DNA of 64,000 bases from Sphagnum compactum (lineage: Eukaryota > Bryophyta > Sphagnopsida > Sphagnales): positions 11,909,118-11,973,117 of the forward strand of contig OZ234503.1 in the NCBI GenBank assembly GCA_965153455.1, written 5' to 3'. This document shows positions 1-11,599 of the stretch, piece after piece; position 1 is the first letter of the stretch; the number at the start of each line of letters is the position of its first letter. Under the pieces are notes generated by a model. That model had not been told where the DNA came from, did not search any database, and worked only from the letters and a program-made list of their open reading frames with translations. The position numbers were made by a program, and so were the translations under genes.

Positions 1-2
1 AG

Positions 3-326
3 GCTCAAACTGCCATAGAATTGTTAAACATTGTAGGGACCTTTCAAACAACAATTCTAGCTACTCCTTCCATGTCTAATTGCCCCTCTTCACCCATGTC
101 TTGCTACTATGTTGAAATGACACATAGTTTTGCCACCCTAACAAATTACCATGAAGAAGATCAATTGGTGGTGAACTTGGAAGATGCTACTCCAAATTTA
201 AATAATCTAATTAGTCCAAGTCAAATTCAAGGACCTATAGGATTTGCTAACCGACTGTCACTACTAATATTACCAACCAAGAAAAAACAAGGCAATGAAC
301 CATTAGGACTATTCCAATTCACGTGA
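3..326 (+). other. Unrecognised open frame entering from the left edge
   Basis: This frame is open from base 3 and ends at a stop at 324-326, giving about 107 residues. It has no convincing ATG near its left end, so if real it is the 3' part of something that starts outside the window. The translation is polar, with no signal peptide, membrane segment or motif that I recognise. It might be the tail of a retroelement gag-like frame, but nothing in it proves that. The surrounding DNA is AT-rich and repeat-like, so a chance frame is equally possible. Confidence 0.2.
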
Positions 327-1299
327 TCATATTAAACCAATATTTGACAACTTTGAAACAAAAGGCAATGGACAAAAATATTTTTAATAAAATCAAGGAG
401 CAAAAAATGAAAGAAAAGGAAGAAAAAAATCCAAAACGCTGAAGGTACACAATTTGCCCAAATTAAACGAACAACTCAAAGGAGATCAATTAAGAAGGAG
501 GATATAACTAAATTTAATTATGCATGGTTTGTTGTTATTGTTAGCATTGTTGGTGAAAGATTCCACAATAAAACTCCTAACTTTAAAGCAAGTTTTCAAG
601 CCCATCCTCTAGGCTATAGAGGGTTTGGAGTAAGAATCACATCCACATAACACATAAGTGCTAGATAATAAAGAAGGGAAAAATGTAACTTGTTAGGCAT
701 GTCATAGCAACCTTCCGTTTAGCAATTAAAAATGAGGGAGGTTCTATGGTGGGTTCTGATGGCGTTTTTGATGGTTAATCAAAAAGGACAAAAAAATGAC
801 AAAAGAAAAATAGATAAATCAAGGTTTGTCATGAGTTCTAAATGCACTAATGATGGCCACTTAAAGGATAAAGGGACAGAAAAGAAATAGAAAGGTAAAT
901 GGGTTTGTAATGGTTTATGGTAATTCGTCTATAAAAGATTGACAATATTTAGACCAAAGATAAAAAAGAGGGACATAATAGAGTGGAATTAAAGAAGTGA
1001 AGGAAAGAGAAAACTCACGTAAGAAGAATATACAAGAGAAAATGGATAGAAAGAAATGTAAACAAAAGGACCAAGAAAAACATTTAGGCAATAAAGACAT
1101 AAGAAGAAAGTTCAAGAGAGCTTAATGTTCTTAGCTTTGAATGTTAGTATAATGTGCAATGATGGTGGTTGTCACTTCTTAAAAAAGTAACACAACAAAA
1201 AAATGAAAAAAGGAAGAGGTGAGAAAAATGAATCCAAAGAAAATAGGCGAGCTTGGAAAAACCAAGCTTGAGCCCTCCCACCTCAAATAAGCTTTTGGA
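327..1299. other. AT-rich, purine-rich intergenic DNA
   Basis: This stretch is rich in A and G on the plus strand, with many short GAAAA runs. I see no reading frame with coding character, no RNA gene and no clean repeat. Confidence 0.6.
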
Positions 1300-1640
1300 G
1301 CTACAGTTTAATGGAGATGGCAATCAACTTTTAGATGGTGGTAGGTGGGTTTGTGGCGATGGCAGTCAGCTTGTGGTGATAGTAGTTCTAGGCGATGGTA
1401 GGAATGAATGGGGACTTCTAGAACAATAGCAGTGCTAGGCGAAAGCAAATGAAGAAAAACAAATCTAGAAAAGAAACGCAAGCTAAGTGATGGTAGCGAT
1501 AAGTGATGTTAAGCTTGCAATGGCAATGATAGGCAATGGCAGGACTACGATGACAGTGTTAAGCAATGGCAAGTGTGAGCATCAACATGTGCACTATGCA
1601 ATGGTAACTTTCGGTGATGGTTGATGTGAGCATTCACGTC
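1300..1640. repeat. Degenerate GATGGCAR-type minisatellite field
   Basis: Short variants of GGCGATGGCAGT, GGTGATAGTAGT and GGCAATGGCAG recur irregularly every 15-40 bases, separated by similar purine-rich words. The pattern looks like an old, diverged minisatellite. Unit boundaries cannot be fixed by eye. Confidence 0.4.
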
Positions 1641-1760
1641 AGGAATTAAGACTTGTTTGAAATAGAGACACATAGATTAAGTAAAAAAAGGAAAATTAAA
1701 AAAAGAAAAGGAAAAAAACCGAGAGACAAAAACACGAAAAGCAAAAAAATGAGAAAGAAA

Positions 1761-1900
1761 ATGGCATCAACACCTTTCTATAGTAGACACGAAAAAAGGA
1801 TGGCAATGGTGTTCAAAACATTTTTATAGCAAACATAAAGAGAGAGATGACAATGGTGTTAAGTGCATTTCTATAGCAAACATGGAGAGGAAAAAAAAAA
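1761..1900. repeat. Degenerate tandem repeat, unit about 40-47 bp
   Basis: Units begin with ATGGCATC or ATGGCAATGGTGTT-like words at 1761, 1800 and 1847. Each continues into a CATTTYTATAGYARACA motif and an AGAGAG-rich tail. About three diverged copies are visible. Confidence 0.5.
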
Positions 1901-2789
1901 AGGTGTGCACCTTCTTGTAATAGACACAAAACATGGAAAGAAAGATAGTAAGAAGGAAAAACTTGACACAATGGCTCTTGTCACCTACAACACATTCAAG
2001 GTAAAGACAGATTAAATGAGAACGAAAAACATTGAAAGAAAGATGGGGAGACTTGGAAAGAACTTTAGTTGCCAACGCCACAACGTTCTTCTTTTAGATC
2101 CTAGGAGAGAAGCTCGAATTACTCCCATGTGGCATTATAAGGGTCATTGATTTTAGGTAATAGGTTGTTCAAAAAACCAATATTTCAAAACCTTAACGGC
2201 ACTTGTGACTATGCGGCCACAACTACAAATATTTGGTCTTATTACATGTTTTTAAAAAAATTATACGGTAACAAAAAATAGATGGAACCAAATTAAATTA
2301 TTATTCTTTTGGTTATAGGGGGAACGTTGTTCTTTCAAAGAAAATTAAGTGTTTGTTCATAGGGCATAAATTGCATGGACATAAAAGTCTTACATGTTAT
2401 ATCCAATGTTTTTCAAACAACAAAACCCCCCTCACTTTGGGGGGTCATAACTTTGTCATTATAATTCATAATCGAATGTCGTAAATGCCTAATATTGTTA
2501 TGGCTCAAGGGCACCTAGTGTCTTTGAAGGTTTATGAGGTGATTTTCCGTCCCTCTACTCCCGGTTTTATGAGGTGATTATATTCAAAGGTACATATGTT
2601 ATTGGTGAAGGGAAAAATACAATGTGTATTTCTAGATATTGAATTACATTTGTAGTTGAAAACAAATAGTTTGCTTTGTATGCATCATTTATGATTTGAA
2701 ATTGATAGATATATTTTCAAAGTTCAAACTCTTCAAATCCTAAAATCTTATGTTAAATTGTCACCTACCTAAACCAACTTTTTAAAAGT

Positions 2790-3088
2790 CGACATAATGT
2801 TCCACTTGACAACAAACCTCTAATCATTCATAACATTGTTACCATCACATATGTTATCTAAATATAGCTTGTATTAGTTCATTGGAAAACTAACTACAAG
2901 GCTCACCCACCTACCAAATTTCAAGCCCTGCACTTAAATCAATAAAAATTTCAACTTGACAAAAGACCTTTAGTCACTTAAAACATTATTGCCATAACAT
3001 ATGTTATCCAAATTTAGCTTACATTAGTTCAGTGGAAAGCTAACTACAAGGTGCACTTGATACCAAATCTCATGCCTTGCATTTAAAT
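2790..3088. repeat. Tandem duplication, about 150 bp, two copies
   Basis: The word ACTTGACAA occurs at 2804 and again at 2954. The bases after each copy run in parallel for about 140 bases, sharing CATATGTTATC, ATTAGTTCA, TAACTACAAGG and the GCACTTAAAT or GCATTTAAAT end. The copies differ by scattered substitutions, so the duplication is not recent. No coding frame is shared. Confidence 0.65.
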
Positions 3089-3119
3089 TTTTAAAAAAAT
3101 TATGCTACAAAACTTGAAA

Positions 3120-3775
3120 GGTCTTATGAAATGTAGTCTAATTCAATTTAGTTTAATTAAAAATTTCTTAATTAGATCAAATTTTAAAAATTGACTCTAG
3201 TAATTAACTTATTTTAACACGATTTCATTCAAGTAGCTTAATTAAACCTAGTTTACCAAATTTGATGTAATTTAACATAATTTAACCTAGTTTAATTTAG
3301 CCAAATTTAGCTTTGTTTCTCCTAATTCAACCTATTTTAATGAAGTTTATTTTAGTTTATCCAAATCTAACTTAATTTATCCTAGTTTAACTTTATGAAT
3401 TTAACTTAATTTTATTTTACTTTAGTTTAATTTAACATCATTACTTTAATTTAGCCGAATGTAAGGCCCAATTAAACCAAGTTTAATCAAATTTAACTAT
3501 GTTTAACCAAGTTTAACCAAAATCACAGTTTATTGTAATTTAATCAAGTTTAGCCAAATTCATCATAATTTAGCCTAATTGAACTTAGTTTAGCCTATTT
3601 TAGCCTAATATGAGTCTAACCCAATTTAACTTAAATAGCACTAAGTTATTTAAGTTTAGTATATAAAAGCCTAAGTTAGCCTAATGTACGTTGCTAGGTA
3701 GCCTAGGTTAAGTTATGTCAACCTAGGTCAATTTAGGGTGAACTAGGTTAATTTAGGCTAAAAAGATTAATGTTT
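3120..3775. repeat. Low-complexity field of TTTAACCTAA-like words
   Basis: For about 650 bases the sequence is built almost entirely from variants of TTTAAYYWAR, such as AGTTTAACC, AATTTAGCC and CCTAGTTTAA, at roughly 10-12 base spacing. Towards the right end the words shift to AGCCTAGGTTA. It is a heavily diverged microsatellite or minisatellite with no coding potential. Confidence 0.55.
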
Positions 3776-4259
3776 AAACTTTGGTGATAACTAGATTTGT
3801 TACAAAAAAAAAGTTGTTGTCCACCATTTAAGGATTTCGACTCTCAAAATGGAGGTGAAGGGTTCAAATCCTCTCATTTCCAACCTAAATACAACCTAGG
3901 TGTTTCACCTATGTGGCTAGCCCTAGGCTTAAATTTTTTTTCACGTAGCTTAGGCAGTTTAAACTAGGCTAAGCTAGGAAGCCTAACCTTATTTGACTCA
4001 CCTTTGATTGCCATGTGGCACAACACCATTGGGCCAAAATGTTAATTTTCCTACTTCTTAGTGCCACATGACACATTTTGGATCGTTGGATGTGTATCCA
4101 TGAATGCATCCAGTCATAGGGGACATAATTGCAAATGACATTTACGACTAGACCACATATATGACTCATGATAAATATGACATGGATGTTTGGACTGTAT
4201 AGTCATGTTTAGAATATGGTGGTTAGGACCACAATGCTAGTCATTTTTGTAATTTATTT
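3776..4259. other. Intergenic DNA without a supported feature
   Basis: No gene is seen. A GGGTTCAAATCC motif near 3868-3879 resembles a tRNA B box, but no cloverleaf can be drawn around it. Confidence 0.5.
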
Positions 4260-4880
4260 ACCATGTTTTTGTGTAGTGGTTATTAAACCCAATTAATCTT
4301 AAAAGGAAACCTCCTTTTTGAACTAATTCATGCACCATTTGTGTATACTCATTTCTTATCACCTCCCACATCCTTTGTTATAATTATAAAACTACTTTGT
4401 CCAGGCATGGGACCTTTCTTTTAACAAATCCATCAAGGGTGACAAATAGTTCACCTTTCATCATGGGTTGCATAAACATATTTTTCACATGTCTTAATAT
4501 GTTGTTTTCTATGTTTTTGATAAATAGGTTTTGCACCTCCTCCACATTTGACCCTATTCTCCCCTTAGTATATAGATGGGTGTAAAAGTTTTTGCAACAT
4601 TTTGCCAACTCCTCCTAAATTGAAACAACTTCCTCATTACTTGTCACCGATTTGGTGATACAAGATAACAACTTTCTTTGTTGCAACAAAGAATGTGTGC
4701 CTTTTCTTTAACCATTTAATCCTAAACCTCATATTAAACTGATTGATCCACTTTTCTTCAAAGCTCGTCATATTCTTGCAAGCTTTGTTTTGTTCTTCCT
4801 TAACAACCACATTTTGTGGATCCTTTTGTAACATTTTTGAAGCAAACTCTAGTTTGCTTTTCATCTCCTTTTCTACATGT
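4260..4880 (-). pseudogene. LINE-type reverse transcriptase fragment, broken
   Basis: Minus-strand frames, read from high to low coordinate, resemble the segment of plant LINE polyproteins between the endonuclease and the reverse transcriptase. The block at 4864-4637 has a charged helix followed by a WINQFNMRFRIKWLKKRHTF-like stretch, where family members carry a WLK..D..TKFF motif. The next block at 4608-4384 resembles the helical lead-in to the reverse transcriptase, and 4383-4260 continues with a WEVIRNEY-like helix. Stops and frameshifts separate the blocks, and the catalytic YADD region is absent. In LINEs this protein copies element RNA into the genome. This remnant cannot do so. A fold-back element begins just beyond the 5' side of the fragment. 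The assignment rests on remembered family patterns only. Confidence 0.5.
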
Positions 4881-4910
4881 TTATGTTCTTTTGCCTTTTT
4901 GACCTAAAAT

Positions 4911-5213
4911 ATTTTATAAAATTTGGTGATTTTGTGTAGTTTAGAATAAGAAAGATTTATGTCTTTGAGGTTCCTCTTTATCTTTATCATACCTTAAATG
5001 ACCTTTAGGTTGTTCAAATATCTTGTATTCATGTGAAAAAAACCTTTAGCTACATGATGAGTTTTGCAAATATTGTAACTAAAGGCTGTTTTCATATGAA
5101 TACAAAATATTTAAACAACGTAAAGGTCATTTTAGGTATGACAAAGATGTGAAGGAACCTAAAGGCAATAATTTTTAAAAAATTTAAACTACATAAAATC
5201 ACCAAATTTTATA
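4911..5213. mobile_element. Fold-back element with about 140-bp inverted arms
   Basis: The left arm (4911-5054) and right arm (5074-5213) are imperfect reverse complements over almost their whole length. They are separated by a loop of only about 19 bases. Matching landmarks are ATTTGGTGATTTT with AAAATCACCAAAT, AAATGACCTTTA with TAAAGGTCATTTT, and CTTGTATTCATG with CATATGAATACAA. There is no coding frame. Such structures are typical of fold-back MITEs and can also arise from inverted duplication. No target duplication is evident. Confidence 0.75.
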
Positions 5214-6780
5214 CCACTAGGTAATGGTAAAAAAGGTTATAGTATTGCATTATTTCATATTTGTAAATAGATCCATTTCTAAGGTGGTCTCTAGTATTGG
5301 GTGCATAAACTTTATCTAGTTAACAATCATCTTCACCTTTTTTTCCACCTATTATTGCAAGTGAACTTCAACCTCCCCCTTGGGTCAAACCATCCTCAAC
5401 ATTAAAGTGAACCTTCAATTGATCCCAAACTATATTTTTTGATTACGAAATTAACCAATTGGAAGTGTTAAATTTGTCTCCTCTTTTCCACCATATTCCA
5501 CTTTCCCATCAATATCCACATTCAATCATTCCAATGAACATTTTAGGCCATATACTTTTTTGGCATGCAATGGATAAACATGAAAAAATAATTTATAACT
5601 ATAAAATCATTTAAAGGAAAGGGGTCATTAATATCATTTTGCCAATTTTACTACACAAGGAATTCCTTGGGTGGTTCCTAGTGCACCCACCCAAGGGCAT
5701 TTGATCAATTCAATTGAATTTGAATTCAATTTAAGTTGCATGCAATGATGTGATTCAATATTTTGATTCAACTGGAACTTAATTATCACAAAATTGATTC
5801 ATTTTTTCATTAGTTGATTATAATTGGTAATGCCATGATAATACTTTGGTAACATGCATTGTAATACCTTGGTAGAGTGTAATAACACGAATCCCTAATA
5901 TTCGACAATTAAATGCTAAAGCTATCAAGGTATTACAATAAATGAAGTTGTCAACAACTTTCATGTTGTTCACAAACATACAAAGTTCATGCACTTCCAC
6001 ACTCACAAAAGCAAGGGAAGCTATTTATTTGCATTGACATGATATTTGTCATGTGACATTTCAAATCTTTATAGATCTTGTCATTGTTGATATTGCATGA
6101 ACAATTTTACATCTATGCGAAAGTTATAACTTATTTTTTTCAAGTTGTGAAATCAAAAGAAATAACTTATCATGAATCATCATTTTAAGACCAACATTTC
6201 CTTTAATATTACAATTATTTGGGTTGTCCCCACAAAAAATTGATGGCTTTTTACTTGCATGAATTGACAAAACTCGTGTGTAAAAAGGCCCCTTCAATAA
6301 CCATCCATTTACTTCAAGTAACACAAGTTTATCACTTTGCAAAAGATGCATTATAATTTATACCCAATTGAGATCTTGGTACAATTGAAACAACACAATT
6401 GAAAAGCTCTTGATAAGTGCGGGAGTTTATTGAATTTTGAATAATTTCTGTAATTGGAAATTCAATTTTAAAAAATCCAGATTCTTAATGAAATGAAAAT
6501 TCACAAATCAATAGGTAATTCTTGTGATTGGAAATTCAATAAAAGTCAAAAATCAACATTTTTAGGGAAATGGATTTCATGCAAAACATACTTAAAGTAC
6601 CATCCCATTGAAAATCCGATGTTAATTTTATTTGTTGTTGTTGTTAGAAGCGACACCAACATATAACCATAAAACTAGGCTATTTTACAACCATTTTATT
6701 TATTTATTTATTTTCAATTTTTTGAAGTAGAATAGGTGACAAGCATCCCAAGGTTAACATTTATTGGTGACAATTTTTTT
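5214..6780. other. Intergenic DNA, no gene seen
   Basis: AT-rich sequence with short palindromic words, for example around 5707-5740 where AATTCAATTGAATTTGAATTC occurs in overlapping fashion. The reading frames here (minus, 5818-6351) show no recognisable motif. Confidence 0.55.
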
Positions 6781-6814
6781 AAAAAAAATTGTCCAAAGTT
6801 TTCTTGAAACAAGA

Positions 6815-6873
6815 GCTAAACCCAAAACCCTAAAACTCTGAACCCTAATATTTCAGCTAAACCCTAAACCCTA
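6815..6873. promoter_or_regulatory. Cluster of telo-box (AAACCCTAA) motifs
   Basis: Several AAACCCTAA, AAAACCCTAAA and CCCTAAACCCTAA words occur within 60 bases, just before a CATATATAATC TATA-like motif at about 6882-6892. In plants, telo boxes near transcription starts are common in growth and translation-related genes. Here they precede a short ATG frame. Interstitial telomere-like sequence without regulatory role is the alternative. Confidence 0.35.
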
Positions 6874-6946
6874 ATATTTCTGCCATATATAATCAGGTCC
6901 TCGTCTCCGAAGGAAACTCTCCGCCTTTCACGAGAACTCTGCGGCG

Positions 6947-7081
6947 ATGGCGTCAACGGATCTCGGGCTTCGCCTTCATCAACTACTGAACCTTTTTGCA
7001 GTTAGCTTACTTCAGAGCGTCTTTATTGTTTGTCCTTCGACTGTCTCTTCTTTTTTAGAGTTTCGGAAACTAACTTGTTAG
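6947..7081 (+). CDS. Possible first exon or small ORF, 44 codons
   Basis: An ATG in good plant context (GCGGCGATGGCG) opens a 44-codon frame beginning MASTDLGLRLHQLLNLF. It lies about 55 bases after a TATA-like motif and downstream of the telo-box cluster. The local base composition is less AT-rich than its surroundings. The frame is too short to assign, and a GT at CTTTTTGCAGTTAGC could be a splice donor, so the true coding sequence may differ. No partner exon is recognised with confidence. It may be a 5' exon, a decayed gene, or a non-coding transcript with a chance ORF. Confidence 0.25.
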   Translation: MASTDLGLRLHQLLNLFAVSLLQSVFIVCPSTVSSFLEFRKLTC

Positions 7082-7642
7082 ATAGAGGACTATGGTGGTC
7101 CTACTTCGGTATTCTTTTCTGTCACTCACTTCGCGAGTGCACTGGGAGTATTTCTGTCTGTAGCGATCCGCCGAGAAGGAATAGGAAAAAACAAGGATGT
7201 TTTTTTATATGTGTGAAATGGTTGTACATTGTTGAATCTCTTACCGGATTGCAAACTCGAAGTCCAGATTCAGGAACGAAAAAATGGTCGTAAGAAAGTA
7301 TTTTCTGTATTCTTTCGAGCTCATATAGTATGTAAGCACCTTGACTGATGGCTAAGCTAGTATGGCTGGTCGTCCCATCTTCTCTGTGATTTCTAGATCA
7401 GCACACAACAATCGATTAGAAAAGGAACTGTTTTTGCATTGCCTCTTACGACTAGTTTATATGAACAAATTGGGTAGCTTCTCAGTCAGCCTGCAGCACT
7501 CACCATGTGCAAACACGGCGTTCTGTTACCCGCAAAATAACTTCGTCTTTGGGTTGCTTTGTGCGGACTCTCGCTTTGCCATGAGACGAGTCACGTAACT
7601 CAAGACTACAGGTGTAAATTATCCTCTCCGGAAATTTCTAAT

Positions 7643-7829
7643 CCTAACCCTAACCCTAATTTCTGCCGCTCTCACGATGGAGCAAGAATCGAAAATGCTG
7701 TTGTCAAACTTTCTTGCAAAGTTAAAGTTCACGATATTGGAGCTGTTGTTTCTAATTTTTTTAGTTTTTTGTCAGTCAGAGGATTTGGATGGGGATCAAG
7801 ATAAACCGAGGTCCAAATCTCTTGCCTAA
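7643..7829 (+). other. Second telo-box plus short ATG frame (50 codons)
   Basis: CCTAACCCTAACCCTAAT words at 7643-7660 precede an ATG at 7677 in a CACGATGGAG context. The 50-codon frame ends at 7827-7829. Its product starts MEQESKMLLSNFLAKLKFTI and contains a strongly hydrophobic stretch in residues 15-32 followed by an acidic tail, so it could be a small membrane or secreted peptide. No family is recognised. The arrangement echoes the telo-box and ATG arrangement 700 bases upstream. Confidence 0.25.
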
Positions 7830-10800
7830 TCTGTGCCCTTTTTTTCTCATTTAGAAGCAAAGCAGTCTGTGCCCTAGCTCTTTAAGAGCCAGAGTCATCA
7901 AGGTTATCAAAGAAACTGGATGGCTGTAGAATGTGTTGTTTTGTTGCTGTAATCTAAAGGGGGGTTTCTCTGATGTCATTTCCTGTACTTTGAAGCATTG
8001 TTGATGGGAAGTATGTGAAGGTAGTATGTGAGGGGGATGTGGTTGTGATTGTTTTGTGAAGATGGAAAGTCCGATCAATGAGCAAAATCCTGTTACCTTA
8101 AGTCTCTATACCTGTCTTGTAATAATGCCAGATGATCTTATGTTCTAGCTCTCTTACAACTGGAGCCATGAGTTGTGATTTGTATTATAGTTCTCTCCAT
8201 GTTCATATGAGGTCAGGTATTGTTTTAAGATACATAGAGTGCTGTTTGAAGCTTTGTTCTCCCATGATTTGCAGCTCTTGAAAGAATTATAATTGAAACT
8301 TTTTCAATATGTATATTCAGATGACTTGCTGTTGCCTAGAGTTTTGGGGACTTGTCCCATCTGTGGGAGGATTGTGTCAATGTTAATGTCAATGTTGGAG
8401 ACAAAACATGCATATTGTACTGGAGAATTGTGTCCTGTTTTTCAAATTGCAACAATCTATGTTCTAGAGAATTAAATTACATGTTGGTTTGCTTGAGCTC
8501 TCTCCACTTGCAAGTGTAGGGTTATTGTCATACATTTCTTTGGCTCTTGGTTTTTGTTCGAATGATCTTGTTGAATTGGGAGAATACATACATGTGTCAG
8601 CCTCTGTGAGCTTTGTATCAAGAGTTCAAACTGAACTGAAGATGAGGTGGGGTACTGTGGCTTGAAAATGGGAATTTTCACGATCCACACCAGTGTGTTT
8701 GCCAATGTATAATTATTGTCTGCCTTAGAAAGCATTTTGATGATAACACTATTTTTCATACTGCTAAGTATTGACACAGTTTTATCAAGTTTTACTTGAC
8801 TTTTTTCCGCCATTTTTGGAATGGGGGCTTTTCTAGAGTTTCCAAGTCTTCCACATGTGATGGGTTTCAATGGTGTGTTCCCAAGGAGATGATAGGTGGC
8901 ATTGATATATGAAGCGTGAAACAACTTCAAATTTGACAAATGAGAGAGAGCTGGCTGATGCTTCAGCAACTGTGCATTGTTTGAGATTTATGCTGAAGAT
9001 CTCTCTTCTATCATGCACAGTGTGCAACTCTGTGCTTTTTGGAGCACAGATTACTTGTCTTAAATGAAAAGTTTGGGTTGTTGGCTCATGTACAATGGGG
9101 TGATCATGGGCCATGGCCAATTCAGCTGTATTAAGTTTCTTCACATCTACTTTTGTTGAACCCTAGTGTACTGATGTATCATAGAACTATGGGTTTCAAT
9201 ACAAACTCCATTTGGAAATCTATTCGCTCAACTTCACTCAGGGTCCCACCTTTGCAGTAGAGAATGTCTTCGTTTGTTCTTTCCTTTTTTTCCCCTTTTT
9301 CTTTCTTTCTTTTGAATGTACAGTTAACAAACCTCACCATGCTTACATTACATGTATGGAATTCCAGCATATAATTGTTGTCTTTCCTTTGGCTCACTTC
9401 AGTGGCCCAACTTACACTTATCTTCACTTCTTTTTAGGTTGTTGTAATCATCATTACTTTTTCCTACAAATTTTGTTGACAAAAATATTGGGATATTCCA
9501 GAAATTTTTGGTTTTTTTATATAAATTTGTCTATTTTTGCTATTTTTTCAAAAACACTTGCCAATTTTTTTATCAAAATTTTGAGATAAGAATGGCTGTC
9601 ACTGGAGGAGAAATGAAAAATAAACATAGTTTGCATTGAATTTACAAAATGAAGTGACCTTTTCATAGTTTTCTAGCTATCTCCTGTACAAGGCTCTAAT
9701 GAGAGGTCGTTTATAAAGTTAGATGCAACCCAAAGTAAAAACTCTTTGGAAGTGATTGTTAGTTGTGCTGGGCTCAAGGATGAATGCCAAAAAAATATAA
9801 AACAAATCAAATGACATTGGTTGACACCACATTGCACGAAGGGACCTAACCAAGGATGTCTTCCAAGATCAATCAGTACATTTATACCTAGATAAGGAAC
9901 CAATCAATAATAATTGGAAACTTAAGGGGCCAACCATGTTACATGTGGGCTAGCTGATTTATGTGGTTAGATATTACCAAGCACAACTTGCCTCTGCTAC
10001 AGTGAGTGGGAACATATGGAATGGATATTCATTCACATCAGTTAAGGAAAAACTAATATATTGTAATTAGTAATATAAAGGTACAGATGAAGCATCACAC
10101 ATTAAAAAAAAAATTCAGTTTTGTGACTTCAAAAGTTTGGAAAATTTCTCCAAACTTTTAGTGTTTTTTGGAATTTAAACTGAAAATAATTTCAAAAAAC
10201 TTTTGTCACCTCAGTGTGCAAATTCACCAAGAAAAAAACTGCTAATCACACAACTCCTCAGAGTTGATTGTCTTGGGTTCAAACTCAGCACATATTATAA
10301 GCTACACAATATGATAATATTAAGTAAACTACTACCAGAATCTAGACATATGCCCAGGTCACCAGGTGGTACACCTTTTGAGATCTGAATGCTCAGACTC
10401 TCTTGCATGCCCTTCAAATCCAAAAATTTAATTCATCACATATTTTGTTATTGTACATAGGCCATAGTTCAACTTCTTTATCGCTATTTGGCAATTGGTA
10501 GACATTTGGGAGGGAATCCAATCAGATTCCCAGTCCACTTCCAAGTTTTTAATAAAAACATATTGGTGTATTAGGCATTTTGTGGCTGTTGAGGTTTCAA
10601 TTGTTTTTTAATGAGAAAAATTGTCAATCGGTCTTTCCGTGAGCTAGAATGGAAGCCAAGGACAAACATTTCATTACATGATGCTGAAATGTACCAACAC
10701 AAAACATGTATAGAGGTCACTTTTTGTGCATACTTGAGTATGTGGTATTGATAATTGGCAACTAGCTTATTAGCGGTCTATTTATATTGAGTCTATTGGA

Positions 10801-11470
10801 TGTCTCTTGGAATCCCAGGTTCTAAGGTTCACACCAGTGTTGGATGGTTATTAAAATCAAGAACAAACCCCTAACAACTATGATTATAGTTGTTAAGATT
10901 CATAACCATGATTTTCAAAAAATCAAAGACCGGTTCTGGTATATGATCATAAATCTCAAAAAGCTTGAAAAAATCAAATAACCCACCATAAAACTGCCAA
11001 TGAAATTGGCAGTTCTTGCATGAAAACAGTCAATTCTTTAAGGCTTTTGAAATAACTAGGACTGGATGTTCCTTGATTCTGATTTTTTCACAGAATCAAA
11101 ACCTGTGGTTCTCTAATTCTCAAATGATTAAAAAACCAAAATCAGAAATTCTTTATAAATTCAAATAACAGCACAACAATGGTTCGTACTAATCATAAAT
11201 TTTGCAACCTAGATCAATATTCATCTACTCATAGCCAGTTGATCCAAATGACTCTAAATATGTTGAACAATCATCCACAACATTTTGAGTGGGAGGGGAG
11301 GGGAAAAGATCCTTGGGCTAGAGTGAATCAGCACCCACTACCACCCCATGAAGGATGGACGATAAGTGATCAGAAAATAAATTTTTATTGAGTTTTCGTT
11401 CCTTACTTGTTAACCATGGTTAGCCATGGTGGTTAGCTCAGTTCCTTATTTTTTTATCTTCCTATTAATA
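7830..11470. other. Intergenic DNA, possibly partly transcribed, no gene assigned
   Basis: Bases 7830-9150 keep a more mixed base composition like the telo-box island and may be part of a decayed or non-coding transcript. The longest frames there (minus, 8969-8472 and 9144-8833) lack ATG starts and motifs. From about 9200 the sequence becomes AT-rich and featureless. Confidence 0.4.
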
Positions 11471-11480
11471 ATCCACAAGT

Positions 11481-11552
11481 AAGGGGAGAGGACGAAATAC
11501 ATAGTTTTAGCAAGATATGGGAATCAACACTTTTAAGGGGAGAGGACGAAAG
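11481..11552. repeat. 17-bp direct repeat, 54 bp apart
   Basis: AAGGGGAGAGGACGAAA occurs at 11481 and again at 11535. The bases between are unrelated. Confidence 0.6.
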
Positions 11553-11599
11553 GGGTGCAATCAAAAGGAGCTTTAAAGGGGTGCCACTAAATAGAGGAT

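Noticed and set aside
3840-3890. Possible tRNA gene around a GGGTTCAAATCC motif
   Set aside because: The T-arm stem does not pair well, and no D-arm, anticodon arm or acceptor stem can be drawn.
8472-9144. Two overlapping minus-strand frames of 165 and 103 codons
   Set aside because: The longer one starts at CTG rather than ATG, neither has a recognisable domain, and they overlap in different phases as expected for chance frames.
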